Positions 47,413 to 56,443 are shown, counted from the first letter of the stretch. The stretch is DNA of 64,000 nucleotides from Candidatus Manganitrophus noduliformans (GCF_012184425.1 NZ_VTOW01000001.1:310001-374000), one strand, 5' to 3'. A program made the numbers and translations. Notes: generated by a model not told the origin, from the letters alone.

Positions 47413-47691
47413 TTAAAGTTGAATGTCGTGGCTGGTTTTGTCGGATTCGACCTTCACGGGGAACTCCTCCCCTCGGATAATCAATGTGTGATTTCCCGGC
47501 GGCAGATCGAGTTTATACTCCCCTTTGGGACCGGTCTTCGTTTTTGTCTCCGTCCCCTTCACGGCCACGGTCAGGTTCGCGACCGGCGCCCCTTTGCTGA
47601 AGACCCTTCCCGAAAGCTCCGCCGCCGGCGACGGCTGTGAAAGAAGAACGATGGAGAAAAACAGAAATGCGGAAAAGAAGATCCTCTTCAT
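47413..47691 (-). CDS. Small exported carboxypeptidase-regulatory-like (CNA-B type) domain protein
   Basis: The 92-residue protein is a signal peptide (about 1-24, ending SPAAE) plus one beta-sandwich: LSGRVFSKGAPVANLTVAV, then GPKGEYKLDLPPGNHTLIIR. This is the CarboxypepD_reg/CNA-B pattern, usually a structural or binding module. It is likely co-transcribed with the helical membrane protein that follows. A bare single-domain exported form like this has no assigned function. Confidence 0.75.
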   Translation of the reverse strand: MKRIFFSAFLFFSIVLLSQPSPAAELSGRVFSKGAPVANLTVAVKGTETKTKTGPKGEYKLDLPPGNHTLIIRGEEFPVKVESDKTSHDIQL

Positions 47692-47842
47692 TTTTTACTC
47701 CTTATCTTTTCTGCAACCCGGTGAAGGAAATGAAAACTGGAAAACGATTCTAGCCGATCTCGATACGATCTGCAAATATCGATAAGTGCGCCGGCCTTTC
47801 CCTAAATTGCAATTCCGGTCCGATTTGTCTATGATACCCCCT

Positions 47843-48040
47843 ATGAAAGTGAAGCTTTATCACCCCACGCGCGAAATCATCCTGAAAGGACCCAAACAGG
47901 TCGCCGTTCTTCTGAGGGAGCTCAACCTTCCCAAAGAGGCGCACCTCGTCATCTGCGGCGATGAGCTGGTCACGGAAGACTTGGTGATCCCCGATGACCA
48001 GACGGTCGAGATCCGCCCCGTGATCTCGGGAGGAGAGTGA
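47843..48040 (+). CDS. Ubiquitin-like sulfur carrier (TtuB/ThiS/MoaD-like)
   Basis: The 65-residue protein starts at ATG 47843; an in-frame ATG four codons earlier is possible. It has the beta-grasp pattern with KLYHPTREIILKGPKQVAVL and ends IRPVISGGE. A terminal Gly-Gly is the thiocarboxylate site in this family; here one Glu follows and would have to be removed or tolerated. It is four bases before ttuA, so it most likely carries sulfur for tRNA thiolation. Thiamine or molybdopterin roles are less likely because no such genes are near. Confidence 0.82.
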   Translation: MKVKLYHPTREIILKGPKQVAVLLRELNLPKEAHLVICGDELVTEDLVIPDDQTVEIRPVISGGE

Positions 48041-48044
48041 TCCG

Positions 48045-48941
48045 ATGAAGTGCCGTCAATGTCAAAAGTCGGCCGTTATTAAAATGGAGCGCCACAACAC
48101 CTCCCTCTGCGGCGGCTGCTTCAACCTTTACGTCCACGACCAGGTCGATCGGGCGATCACCGAGCAGAAGATGTTCGATCATGGAGAGCAGATTCTCGTC
48201 GCGATCTCCGGCGGGAAAGACTCGCTCGCTCTCTGGGATGTCCTCATTAAACTCGGCTACAGGACGGCGGGGCTCCATTTGGATTTGGGGATCGAAGCGT
48301 ATTCGGAAGTCTCCCGGAAAAAAGTCGAGACGTTCGCGGCGTCACGCGGCTTGGATCTGATCGTCCATCCCTACAAAGAGGCCTACGGTCTCGGCGTGAT
48401 CGAAATTGCGGAGGAGACGGCCCGGCCGGCCTGCTCCGCCTGCGGGACGATGAAGCGCTACCACTTCAACCGGATCGCGATGGAGCGGGGGTTCCCCGTC
48501 GTCGCCACCGGACACAATCTGGATGATGAGGCCTCGCGTCTATTGGGAAACGTATTGCAGTGGCAGGAAGAATATTTGGAGAAACAGTCGCCGGTCCTCT
48601 CCGACGAGGGGGGGACCTGGGCGAGAAAGGTGAAGCCGCTTTTCCGCCTCGCGGAGCGGGAGATCGCGGCCTATTCGATTCTGAACCGGATCGATTACAT
48701 CGTCGATGAGTGCCCCATGTCGAAGGGGGCGAAGATGCTCCTTTATAAAGACATCCTCAACCGGCTGGAAGAGGCCTCCCCCGGCACGAAGCATAAATTT
48801 TATCTCGGCTTTCTGAAGCGGCCGCGCGCCGCGACGGCGACGGCGAAACCGGTCGATCTTCACCCCTGTCAGTCGTGCGGCCAGCCGACGCCGGGAGCGG
48901 TCTGCGGATTCTGCCGGTTGATGCAGCGGGTGACCCCATGA
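48045..48941 (+). CDS. ttuA: tRNA 2-thiolation enzyme, TtuA/TtcA family
   Basis: The 298-residue protein has a N-terminal zinc ribbon (C3, C6, C22, C25), the PP-loop SGGKDS (55-60), the cluster-binding CSAC with a later Cys in DECPMSKG, and a second zinc ribbon at the C-terminus (CQSCG...CGFC). The two zinc ribbons distinguish TtuA from TtcA. The family adenylates a tRNA uridine and inserts sulfur at C2, at U54 in Thermus. A sulfur-carrier gene precedes it and a T-loop methyltransferase follows with an ATGA overlap. U54 as target is inference. Confidence 0.9.
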   Translation: MKCRQCQKSAVIKMERHNTSLCGGCFNLYVHDQVDRAITEQKMFDHGEQILVAISGGKDSLALWDVLIKLGYRTAGLHLDLGIEAYSEVSRKKVETFAASRGLDLIVHPYKEAYGLGVIEIAEETARPACSACGTMKRYHFNRIAMERGFPVVATGHNLDDEASRLLGNVLQWQEEYLEKQSPVLSDEGGTWARKVKPLFRLAEREIAAYSILNRIDYIVDECPMSKGAKMLLYKDILNRLEEASPGTKHKFYLGFLKRPRAATATAKPVDLHPCQSCGQPTPGAVCGFCRLMQRVTP

Positions 48942-49801
48942 GGCTTTTTTCTTCCGGAGAACGGGTTCATCTCGTCAACGCCAAAGGGGACCACTACCCG
49001 CTGACATTGAAGGCGGGAGCGCTCTTTCAATTCAGCGGGGAGACCATCCCGCACGACGCCATCATCGGCCTGGAGGATGGAAGCGAGATCACCCTGTCGC
49101 GCGGCAGCCGCTTCTTTGTGTTCAAGCCGACCCTGGCGGAGTATACCTTGCACATGCCGCGGGGTGCCCAGATCCTCTATCCGAAAGATCTGGCGCTCAT
49201 CTGCATGTGGGCCGACATCCACCCCGGCGCGACGGTGGTGGAGGCGGGAATCGGATCGGGGGCGTTGACGATGGCGATGTTGAATGCGGTCGGGGAAAAG
49301 GGGCGGGTGATCAGTTACGAGATCCGCGAAGATTTCGCCCGGCGGGCGGTGGCGAACATCGAGGCCTATCTTGGGTCGGCGATCACGACCGACCGACTGT
49401 TGGTCCGCCAGCAGGATATTTACGAGGGGATCGAGGAGGAAGAGGTCGACCGGATCGTCCTCGATCTGCCGGAGCCGCACAAAGTGGTGCCGCACGCCGT
49501 GACCAAGCTCCGCTCCGGCGGGATCTTCCTGTCATTTCTTCCGACCGTCCCGCAGGTGGAGCTGGTGGTCGGCGCCCTCCGGAAAGAGCCGGCCTTCTCC
49601 GAGATCGAGACTTTCGAGACGCTGCTGCGCACCTGGAACATCGACGGCCGCAGCGTCCGCCCCGATCACCGGATGGTCGCCCACTCCGGATTCCTCACAA
49701 CGGCGCGGCGGGTGAAGCGGCTCCCGAAGAAAGAGTTCACGGTCCGGCCGGAGGAGGGTCCCCTCCCGGAGAAGGAGACAATCGAGAAGGAACAAATATG
49801 A
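48938..49801 (+). CDS. trmI: tRNA (adenine-58-N1)-methyltransferase
   Basis: The start ATG 48938 overlaps the ttuA stop (ATGA). The 287-residue protein has the small N-terminal beta domain followed by LYPKDLALICMWADIHPGA, the SAM-binding VVEAGIGSGALTMAM and the active-site VLDLPEPHK with the DPP-like catalytic Asp. The length fits TrmI. It makes m1A58 in the T-loop of tRNA, which stabilises the fold. The stop is overlapped in turn by the OsmC gene (ATGA). Confidence 0.92.
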   Translation: MRLFSSGERVHLVNAKGDHYPLTLKAGALFQFSGETIPHDAIIGLEDGSEITLSRGSRFFVFKPTLAEYTLHMPRGAQILYPKDLALICMWADIHPGATVVEAGIGSGALTMAMLNAVGEKGRVISYEIREDFARRAVANIEAYLGSAITTDRLLVRQQDIYEGIEEEEVDRIVLDLPEPHKVVPHAVTKLRSGGIFLSFLPTVPQVELVVGALRKEPAFSEIETFETLLRTWNIDGRSVRPDHRMVAHSGFLTTARRVKRLPKKEFTVRPEEGPLPEKETIEKEQI

Positions 49802-50310
49802 ACGCAGACGAGCTCCGCGCCGTGCAAGCGCCGTTGAAGGCGCGTTATCGTGAGGAACCGTCCGCCGCGAAGGTCACCCTCTCCGCGGAAGGAATCCTCG
49901 GAGAAGCGTCGGTCACCTGCAAGGTGTCGACAGGGCGGGCGCTCGTGGAGGCCGGTCTTCATCCGGCGAGCGGCGGAAGCGGCCTGGCCGCCTGCTCGGG
50001 CGACATGCTCCTGGAAGCGCTGGTCGGATGCGCGGGGGTCACCCTTAAAGCGGTCGCCACGGCGCTTGCGATCCCGCTTCGGTCGGGCAAAATCATGGCG
50101 GAGGGAGATCTCGACTTCCGGGGGACCTTGGGGGTTGACAAACAAACTCCGGTGGGGTTTACTGAGGTTCGTCTTCGCTTCCAGCTCGACACCGACGCCG
50201 CCCCGGACCAGATTGCGACCCTGCTGAAATTGACCGAGCGCTACTGCGTGGTCTATCAGACCTTGCGGAATTCGCCCCGATTGACCCTCTCCCATGAAGT
50301 GACGGGATAG
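49798..50310 (+). CDS. OsmC-family protein
   Basis: The 170-residue protein starts at ATG 49798, overlapping trmI by four bases. It has the OsmC fold and both reactive Cys, one in LVGCAGVTLKAV and one in ERYCVVYQTL, with the usual spacing. The family reduces organic hydroperoxides or is involved in related thiol chemistry. It closes the sulfur-carrier/TtuA/TrmI operon, which hints at protection of reactive sulfur or at a sulfur-related role. That link is inference from position. Confidence 0.85.
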   Translation: MNADELRAVQAPLKARYREEPSAAKVTLSAEGILGEASVTCKVSTGRALVEAGLHPASGGSGLAACSGDMLLEALVGCAGVTLKAVATALAIPLRSGKIMAEGDLDFRGTLGVDKQTPVGFTEVRLRFQLDTDAAPDQIATLLKLTERYCVVYQTLRNSPRLTLSHEVTG

Positions 50311-50389
50311 GCGTCAAGAAACGACCGGGCGATAAGAAAGTCTTTTGAACAACATTCCATCCACTTCTTTGTATGTAAAGGATCAGATC

Positions 50390-52060
50390 ATGATCAAACG
50401 TTCTTCTCTTTTTGTTTTTATGATCCTCCTCGCCCTCTTCTCGGCATCGATCGCCGACGCGCAAAAGAAGAGTAAAAAACCGGCGCCGCCGGAGCAGATC
50501 GGCCAGGCCGCCTTTCCAATCTCCTGTAAAAAGACGGTTCAGAAATCGTTCGACCGGGGGATCGCCCTGCTCCACTCCTTCTGGTACCAGGAGGCGGAGA
50601 AAGCGTTTACTTCGGTCATTCAAACCGATCCCAACTGCGCCATGGGATATTGGGGGATCGCGATGAGCGTCTATCACCCCCTTTGGGAAGCGCCCAACGC
50701 CGCCGATCTGAAACGGGGATGGACCTTCGCCGCCCGGGCGAAGAAGCTCGGGAGCAAGAACGAACGGGAGAGGGACTACCTGGCCGCCCTTGAAATTTTT
50801 TATCATGATTCCGATAAGGTCGACCATGCAACCCGCGCCCTCGCCTATCAAAAGGCATTGGAGCAGCTTCACCAAAAACATCCGGGCGACCGGGAAGGGG
50901 CGATCTTTTATGCCCTCTCTCTTCTGGGGACCGCCTCTCCGAGCGACAAGAGCTACACGAACCAGAAGAAAGCGGTGGAAATTCTCAATCCGATTTTGGC
51001 CGAGGCCCCCGAGCATCCCGGCGTGATTCACTATCTGATCCATGCCACCGATTCGCCGGCGCTCGCTTCGGAAGGGCTGAACGCCGCGCGGGCCTATGCG
51101 AAGATCGCCCCGTCGGTTCCGCACGCCCTTCACATGCCCTCTCACATCTTCATCCGTCTCGGGCTTTGGCAGGAGGCGATCGACTCCAACCGCGCCTCCG
51201 ACGCCGCCGCAAAATCGAAAATGAAGGGGAATCCCGACCCGCGGCTTCATGCGATGGATTACATGGTCTACGCTTATCTCCAGAGCGGACAGGACCTCCA
51301 GGCAAAGGGGATCTTGAACGATCTCTCCTTTCTTCCCAAGGCGAAGCAGGAGACCCTGACCGCCGCCTACGCGATGGCGGCGATCCCTGCCCGCCATGCG
51401 ATCGAGCGGCGCCGCTGGGCGGAAGCGCTGGCCCTCTCCGCCCGGCCGAGCCGCTATCCTTACACGGAAGCGATCACCTATTTCAGCCGCGCCGTCGGGG
51501 CGGCCCGAAACCGCCGCCTGATCGAAGCGCGCGGCGAGCTGGAAGTGCTTCGGTCGGTTCGCGACCGCTTGGTGGAATCGAAAAACGAATACTGGGCGAA
51601 CCAGGTCGAAGTGCTCCTTCAGGCCGCGGCGGCCTGGACCGAATACGCCGACGGGAAACATGAGCGGGCCGTGATGCACATGCGCACGGCGGCCGATCTG
51701 GAAGACTCCCTTGAAAAACACCCGGTCACCCCCGGCCCGATCGTGCCGGCGAGGGAGATGCTCGCCGATCTTCTGCTGGAGGTGGGGGAGCCGAAAGAGG
51801 CGCTGGTCGAATTCGAGAAGTCGCTTCAGACCTCCCCGAATCGGTTCAACGGCTTCTACGGCGCCGCCCGCGCCGCCGAGCGCGCGGAAGACTTCAAAAC
51901 GGCCCGGATCTATTATGAGAAGCTGGTGGCGCTGGCCGGGGAAGCGAACGGCCGCCAAACGGAGCTGGCGGAAGCAAAGACATTTCTTGAGAAAACGGCC
52001 GAGCAGACGGGGGCCGAAGAATCGGCCGCGCAACCGGCCGAAACGGAGCCCGAGTCGTGA
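50390..52060 (+). CDS. Exported TPR protein
   Basis: I start at ATG 50390 (AAAGGA seven bases before); the TTG at 50345 is upstream of the signal peptide. The 556-residue protein has a signal (about 1-24, ending SIADA) and helical repeats: the first pattern FDRGIALLHSFWYQEAEKAF with CAMGYWGIAMSVYHPLWEAP, later MPSHIFIRLGLWQEAIDSN and at the end SPNRFNGFYGAARAAERAED. This N-terminal arrangement is found in a widespread bacterial TPR family of unknown function. It is likely a protein-binding periplasmic factor. Confidence 0.85.
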   Translation: MIKRSSLFVFMILLALFSASIADAQKKSKKPAPPEQIGQAAFPISCKKTVQKSFDRGIALLHSFWYQEAEKAFTSVIQTDPNCAMGYWGIAMSVYHPLWEAPNAADLKRGWTFAARAKKLGSKNERERDYLAALEIFYHDSDKVDHATRALAYQKALEQLHQKHPGDREGAIFYALSLLGTASPSDKSYTNQKKAVEILNPILAEAPEHPGVIHYLIHATDSPALASEGLNAARAYAKIAPSVPHALHMPSHIFIRLGLWQEAIDSNRASDAAAKSKMKGNPDPRLHAMDYMVYAYLQSGQDLQAKGILNDLSFLPKAKQETLTAAYAMAAIPARHAIERRRWAEALALSARPSRYPYTEAITYFSRAVGAARNRRLIEARGELEVLRSVRDRLVESKNEYWANQVEVLLQAAAAWTEYADGKHERAVMHMRTAADLEDSLEKHPVTPGPIVPAREMLADLLLEVGEPKEALVEFEKSLQTSPNRFNGFYGAARAAERAEDFKTARIYYEKLVALAGEANGRQTELAEAKTFLEKTAEQTGAEESAAQPAETEPES

Positions 52061-52075
52061 ATCAACAGGAAAAAT

Positions 52076-52525
52076 ATGTCTGAATATCAGGTTGCAATTG
52101 ACTGGGAACGGGAAACCGAGCAATTTACCTACGAGTCATACAGCCGCGATCACCTCTGGACCTTTCCCGGCGGGGTGCGGGTCTCGGCATCTGCGGCTCC
52201 CGATTATCAGGGGAATCCGAGCTATGTGAATCCGGAAGAGGCGCTTGTCGGGGCACTGTCGAGCTGCCACATGTTGACCTTCCTCGCCGTCGCCGCCCGA
52301 AAGCGGTTTGTCGTCGATTCCTATCATGATGACGCCACCGGCATTCTGGAGAAGAATGCGGAGGGGAAGCTCGCAATGACGCGTGTTACCCTGCGGCCGA
52401 AGATTACTTTCTCGGGGGAGAAGAAGCCGACCGCAGAAGAGTTGAAGATACTTCACGATCAGGCGCACCGCGGCTGCTTCATTGCAAACTCCGTGACCAC
52501 GAAGGTGACTGTAGAGAGCAGATAG
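52076..52525 (+). CDS. OsmC-family peroxiredoxin
   Basis: The 149-residue protein has VNPEEALVGALSSCHMLTFL and, later, AHRGCFIANSV; the two Cys are the redox pair of OsmC/Ohr-type enzymes. It reduces organic peroxides with a thiol or lipoyl donor. It is 15 bases after the TPR gene and is distinct from the OsmC protein at 49798, with which it shares only the fold. Confidence 0.9.
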   Translation: MSEYQVAIDWERETEQFTYESYSRDHLWTFPGGVRVSASAAPDYQGNPSYVNPEEALVGALSSCHMLTFLAVAARKRFVVDSYHDDATGILEKNAEGKLAMTRVTLRPKITFSGEKKPTAEELKILHDQAHRGCFIANSVTTKVTVESR

Positions 52526-52613
52526 GGGCGTGGGGCATGGCGCACCTGGTGTGGAGATCGGGAAGCAAACCGGTTCTTCTAGTGCTGGCCCCACATAAAA
52601 TGAGAGCGGGGAA

Positions 52614-53465
52614 ATGGATCAAGCGCGGACGATCAAAACGGTCATCACTCCCCAGCCGGTGATCGAAGGGGCCGGGGTGCACCTCAAGCGAAGCATCGCC
52701 ACCCGCACCCTCAGCGAGCTGGATCCGTTTTTGTTGTTCGACCACTTCGGATCGGAAAATCCGGACGACTATCTGGCCGGATTCCCGATGCACCCCCACC
52801 GCGGGATCGAAACGGTCACCTATATGCTGGCCGGAACGGTCCGGCATCGGGATACCCTCGGAAACGCCGGAACGATCGGGCCGGGCGACATTCAGTGGAT
52901 GACGTCGGGGAGGGGAATCCTTCACGAAGAGATGCCGCAGCCGAGCGCGAGGCTGGACGGGTTCCAGCTCTGGGTCAATCTTCCGGCCCGGCTCAAGATG
53001 ACCGCTCCCCGATATCAAGACATTTCCGCCGCGAAGATTCCGGTCTGGACGGGAGAAAACGGGGTGACGATCCGGGTGATCGCCGGGGAGGTCGGCGGCA
53101 TCCGGGGGGCGGTGACCGATATCGCGGCCGATCCGACCTATCTTGATATCACGCTCCCGGCGAACGTCGCTTTTCGCAGGTCGGTTCCGCAAGGCCATGC
53201 CGCCTTCGCCTATCTTTTCGAGGGGGCGGGGACGTTCGGGATCGCTGAGTCGGACGGCGTTTCCGCGTCGGCGCCCAGATTGTTGGTGCTCGACGACGGC
53301 GACTTCCTCGCCGTCCGCGCGGGGGAAAGCGGCGTCCGATTTCTTCTCGTCTCCGGTCAACCGCTCAACGAGCCGATCGCCCGCTACGGCCCTTTCGTCA
53401 TGAACACCCGCGAGGAGATCGAGCAGACCCTCCGCGAGCTTCGCGAGGGGACCTTTATCCGCTAA
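52614..53465 (+). CDS. Pirin-family protein
   Basis: The 283-residue bicupin has the pirin signature HPHRGIETVTYMLAGTVRHRD and GDIQWMTSGRGILHEEM, which together provide the three His and one Glu that bind iron. The C-terminal cupin starts near 170. Bacterial pirins often show quercetinase-like activity or act in redox control. It follows the OsmC peroxiredoxin by 88 bases, consistent with an oxidative-stress theme, but a shared transcript is not certain. Confidence 0.93.
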   Translation: MDQARTIKTVITPQPVIEGAGVHLKRSIATRTLSELDPFLLFDHFGSENPDDYLAGFPMHPHRGIETVTYMLAGTVRHRDTLGNAGTIGPGDIQWMTSGRGILHEEMPQPSARLDGFQLWVNLPARLKMTAPRYQDISAAKIPVWTGENGVTIRVIAGEVGGIRGAVTDIAADPTYLDITLPANVAFRRSVPQGHAAFAYLFEGAGTFGIAESDGVSASAPRLLVLDDGDFLAVRAGESGVRFLLVSGQPLNEPIARYGPFVMNTREEIEQTLRELREGTFIR

Positions 53466-53551
53466 AGAGGGCCGGACTCGGATCTTCCCAACGATCCGCT
53501 CTCTCAATGCCCCGCAATCTTCAGCCTTTTCCGAACCGGCCACTCTCCCTC

Positions 53552-53581
53552 TTGCATCTAAAAAACCACTCTGTTTATAAT
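53552..53581 (+). promoter_or_regulatory. Promoter of the MEDS histidine kinase
   Basis: TTGCAT (53552-53557) and a perfect TATAAT (53576-53581) are separated by 18 bases; a start near 53588 leaves a leader of about 28 bases. Confidence 0.65.
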
Positions 53582-53615
53582 TAAGCAGGGCTTTTTTGTT
53601 TTGGAGAACCTTTCC

Positions 53616-55961
53616 ATGAACGAGCTGACGGAACAGATCTTAGGTTTAGAGCCGGGGGATCATCTTTGCCTCATTTATGATCAGGACCCCGCCGAGCAGA
53701 TGCCGGCGCTGGTTCCCTTTATCAAACAAGGACTGGCGGGCGGAGAGCAGTGTATTTATATCGCCGATGATCAGACGACCGACGAAGTGGCCCGCGCGCT
53801 TGAAGGGAGCGGAATCGACGTTCGCGATGAATTGAAACGGGGCGCGCTGCTCCTGTGGACCCGGGAGGAGTGGCGCCAGCCGGGCGAGTTCGATTCCGAC
53901 AAAAAAGCGGCCCAGGTGCGTCAGTTCATCGATGCCGCCTTTGCGGCGGGATTCACCGGAATTCGGTTTGCGGTGGAAATGACCTGGACCCTCGGGCCCG
54001 CGATCAGCGCGGAACGGTTAAAACATTGGGAGGCGACCATCAATAAAATCTTCATTCCCGGCTTCCCGGGCCGGATCGTCTGTCAATACAGCCGCCATCG
54101 CCTCGCCCCGGCGGTCGTAGAGACCTCGTTGAACACCCACCCGCTCGCCATCATCGGACAAACGGTTTATCCCAATCTCTTTTATGAAGCTCCCCTGATT
54201 CTGGACGGCCGGTCCGAAGCGGATAAATTGGACTGGATGATCTCTCAGCTGAAAAACGCCCGTCTGGAAGAAAAGAAACGCGCAGGACACCAAGAGCGGG
54301 AGCAAAACAAGAGACTCCGGCAAATCTATCAGCTCAACGATCAGGTCAATCGGGCCGAGGCCCTTGAGGAGATTTACAAGGCCTCGCTCGACATGATTCT
54401 TCAATCGGTGAAGGCCGATCGCGCCGCCATTCTATTGATGGACGACGATCAGGTCATGCGCTTTAAAGCGTGGCGCGGACTTTCGGAAGAATACCGCGAG
54501 GCTGTGCAGGGACATTCTCCCTGGCAGCCCGGCGCCCCCGATCCGCAGCCGGTCTGTATCCCAGACATCGATCATGCCCCCTTGGACGCGCCTCTGCGAG
54601 AGGTTGTTCGTCGGGAAGGAATCCAAGCGCTCGGATTCTTTCCCTTGGTCTATCAAAAGCGGCTGCTGGGGAAATTTATGGTTTACTACAACACGGCGCA
54701 TCCTTTTCTTGAGGAGGAGGTGCAGCTCGCGCAGACGATCGCCGGCCACGTCGCCTTTTCCATTCAGAGCAAGCGGCGAGAAGAGGCGCTGCGCCAAAGC
54801 CAAGAGCGCCTGAATGTCGCCTTGAGCGCGGGACGAATGGGGGCCTGGGAATGGGACCTTCGGACCGGGAAGATCGCTTGGAACAGCACGCTTGAGGCCA
54901 TTCATGGAATTCCACCGGGGACATTCGGGGGATGTTTCGAAGATTTTAAACGCGACATCCATCCGGAAGACCTGGAACGGGTCTTGGCCGCGATCAATCG
55001 AACATTGCGGGACGGGAGCGAATACCAAATCGAGTATCGAATCCTCTCTCCGGATCAAAGGCTCCTCTGGTTGGAGGCGAGGGGACAGCTCTTTCTCGAT
55101 GCGAACGGCCGGCCGGAGCGGATGGTCGGCGTCTGCATGGATATCACCGAGCGCAAGCGAATGGAAGAGGCGCTGACGCAAAGAACGAGCGAAGCGCAAG
55201 AGGCGAGCCGGGTGAAGTCGGAGTTTGTCTCGAATGTCTCTCACGAGTTGAGGACCCCGTTGAATGCAATTATCGGCTTCTCTCATCTTGTATTGGGTCA
55301 TATTTACGGCTCGATTAACGAGGAACAAAGATCTGCGTTGGAGGGGGTGATCCGAAACGCGGACGACCTCCGCAAGCTGATCGATAATCTTTTGGATCTC
55401 TCGAAAATAGAGTCCGGCAAGACCCCCCTGAAAATCGCGCCGGTGGAGATCCCCGCCTTGATCGAAGATGTGTCGGCCGGGCTCCAATCGCTGCTGGAAA
55501 AGAAGCGTCTCTCTCTTCACTGTGAAAAGAGAACGCTCCCGCTCATTCAATCGGACGCGGATAAGATCAAGCAGATTTTGGTCAATCTCCTCTCCAATGC
55601 GATTAAATTTACGCCCGAAGGGGGGGTCACGGTCGAGATGGAAGATCGGCCCGAAAGAGAAGGGATCGAGATTCGCGTTCACGATACCGGCATCGGCATC
55701 AAACCGGAAGACCTTGCGAAGATCTTCAACGCGTTTCATCAGGTGGACGGGACCGCAACCCGCGAGTTTGGGGGGAGCGGTTTGGGTCTCACGATCGTGA
55801 AACAACTGGTCGATCTTTTAAAAGGGGAGATCGGCGTAGAAAGCGAATTCGGAAAAGGATCGACCTTTATCCTCTCGCTTCCTTATCGCGCCGATGGAAG
55901 ATCGCCGGAGATCAATCCGGCGCCCGAGCGCGGTTCTTATCATAAATCGCCCATAAAATAA
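53616..55961 (+). CDS. Sensor histidine kinase: MEDS, GAF, PAS, HisKA, HATPase
   Basis: I start at ATG 53616 (GGAGAA eight bases upstream). The 781-residue soluble protein begins with a MEDS domain (about 10-170; GDHLCLIYDQDPAEQMPALV). A coiled coil (about 205-245), a GAF domain (about 245-395), a PAS domain (about 405-520) and the kinase core follow, with NVSHELRTPL (H543), N-box NLLSNAIKF, DTGIGI and GGSGLGLTIV. It should autophosphorylate in response to a small ligand or redox cue. No response-regulator gene is adjacent. The 3' end overlaps the convergent DUF5985 gene by 50 bases. Confidence 0.93.
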   Translation: MNELTEQILGLEPGDHLCLIYDQDPAEQMPALVPFIKQGLAGGEQCIYIADDQTTDEVARALEGSGIDVRDELKRGALLLWTREEWRQPGEFDSDKKAAQVRQFIDAAFAAGFTGIRFAVEMTWTLGPAISAERLKHWEATINKIFIPGFPGRIVCQYSRHRLAPAVVETSLNTHPLAIIGQTVYPNLFYEAPLILDGRSEADKLDWMISQLKNARLEEKKRAGHQEREQNKRLRQIYQLNDQVNRAEALEEIYKASLDMILQSVKADRAAILLMDDDQVMRFKAWRGLSEEYREAVQGHSPWQPGAPDPQPVCIPDIDHAPLDAPLREVVRREGIQALGFFPLVYQKRLLGKFMVYYNTAHPFLEEEVQLAQTIAGHVAFSIQSKRREEALRQSQERLNVALSAGRMGAWEWDLRTGKIAWNSTLEAIHGIPPGTFGGCFEDFKRDIHPEDLERVLAAINRTLRDGSEYQIEYRILSPDQRLLWLEARGQLFLDANGRPERMVGVCMDITERKRMEEALTQRTSEAQEASRVKSEFVSNVSHELRTPLNAIIGFSHLVLGHIYGSINEEQRSALEGVIRNADDLRKLIDNLLDLSKIESGKTPLKIAPVEIPALIEDVSAGLQSLLEKKRLSLHCEKRTLPLIQSDADKIKQILVNLLSNAIKFTPEGGVTVEMEDRPEREGIEIRVHDTGIGIKPEDLAKIFNAFHQVDGTATREFGGSGLGLTIVKQLVDLLKGEIGVESEFGKGSTFILSLPYRADGRSPEINPAPERGSYHKSPIK

Positions 55962-56175
55962 GGACAAACGCAAAGAGGCGGATCACATAAACGAAGGTGC
56001 GAACCTCGTCTTCTTGATTGATCAGGACGAGAATGATCCGCTCCGCGGCGAGCATCCAAAACGCCAGCGCGAAAATTGCGAAGAGGCGGTCTCCCGTTTT
56101 TTTCCAGAAGCGAAGGAAGAAAAGTCCGGCCACCCAACAGGCCATCATAATTGCGCCGGAGACAAATCCGATCAT
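55912..56175 (-). CDS. DUF5985-type small membrane protein (second of pair)
   Basis: The 87-residue protein has three hydrophobic spans and the family features GAIMMACWVAGLFFLRFWKK and RLFAIFALAFWMLAAERIIL, with IRLFAFVLILWAIYDKNR at the end. It lies 10 bases downstream of a paralogue. It overlaps the last 50 bases of the convergent histidine kinase gene, so transcripts of the two may interfere. The function of DUF5985 is not known. Confidence 0.82.
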   Translation of the reverse strand: MIGFVSGAIMMACWVAGLFFLRFWKKTGDRLFAIFALAFWMLAAERIILVLINQEDEVRTFVYVIRLFAFVLILWAIYDKNRARAPD

Positions 56176-56185
56176 CTATCTCTCC

Positions 56186-56443
56186 TCAGACAAGATCCCA
56201 AATTAAGCCATAGATCAGCAGCATCAGGCCGACCAGCGCGGGGAGAAGTCGCCAGAGCTGGAGCGGGACCTGCGGAAAGAGCAGGTCGACGAAAAGAAGG
56301 ATGTTATTTAAAGCCAACCCGACAAAACAAAGCGCGCTCCAGAGCAGAATCCCCGTTCGGTTCCGCTGGTAGCTCCGCAGCAGAATGAACGCGCAGGCGA
56401 CGCTGGTGAGAGCGCAAAGAAAATAAACCGCTCCTTCAATCAT
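56186..56443 (-). CDS. DUF5985-type small membrane protein (first of pair)
   Basis: The 85-residue protein has three spans with GAVYFLCALTSVACAFILLR, TGILLWSALCFVGLALNNIL and RLLPALVGLMLLIYGLIWDL. The layout matches its downstream neighbour although identity looks low, so the pair may form a heteromer. It overlaps the 3' end of the winged-helix gene by 8 bases, which implies coupled translation. Confidence 0.82.
   Translation of the reverse strand: MIEGAVYFLCALTSVACAFILLRSYQRNRTGILLWSALCFVGLALNNILLFVDLLFPQVPLQLWRLLPALVGLMLLIYGLIWDLV

Noticed and set aside
49207-49797. Upstream extension of the OsmC frame into trmI
   Set aside because: The OsmC fold begins at ATG 49798, which overlaps the trmI stop; the extension is a shadow of trmI.
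50159-52123. A 654-codon minus-strand frame opposite the TPR gene
   Set aside because: Antisense shadow; no Shine-Dalgarno or recognisable domain.
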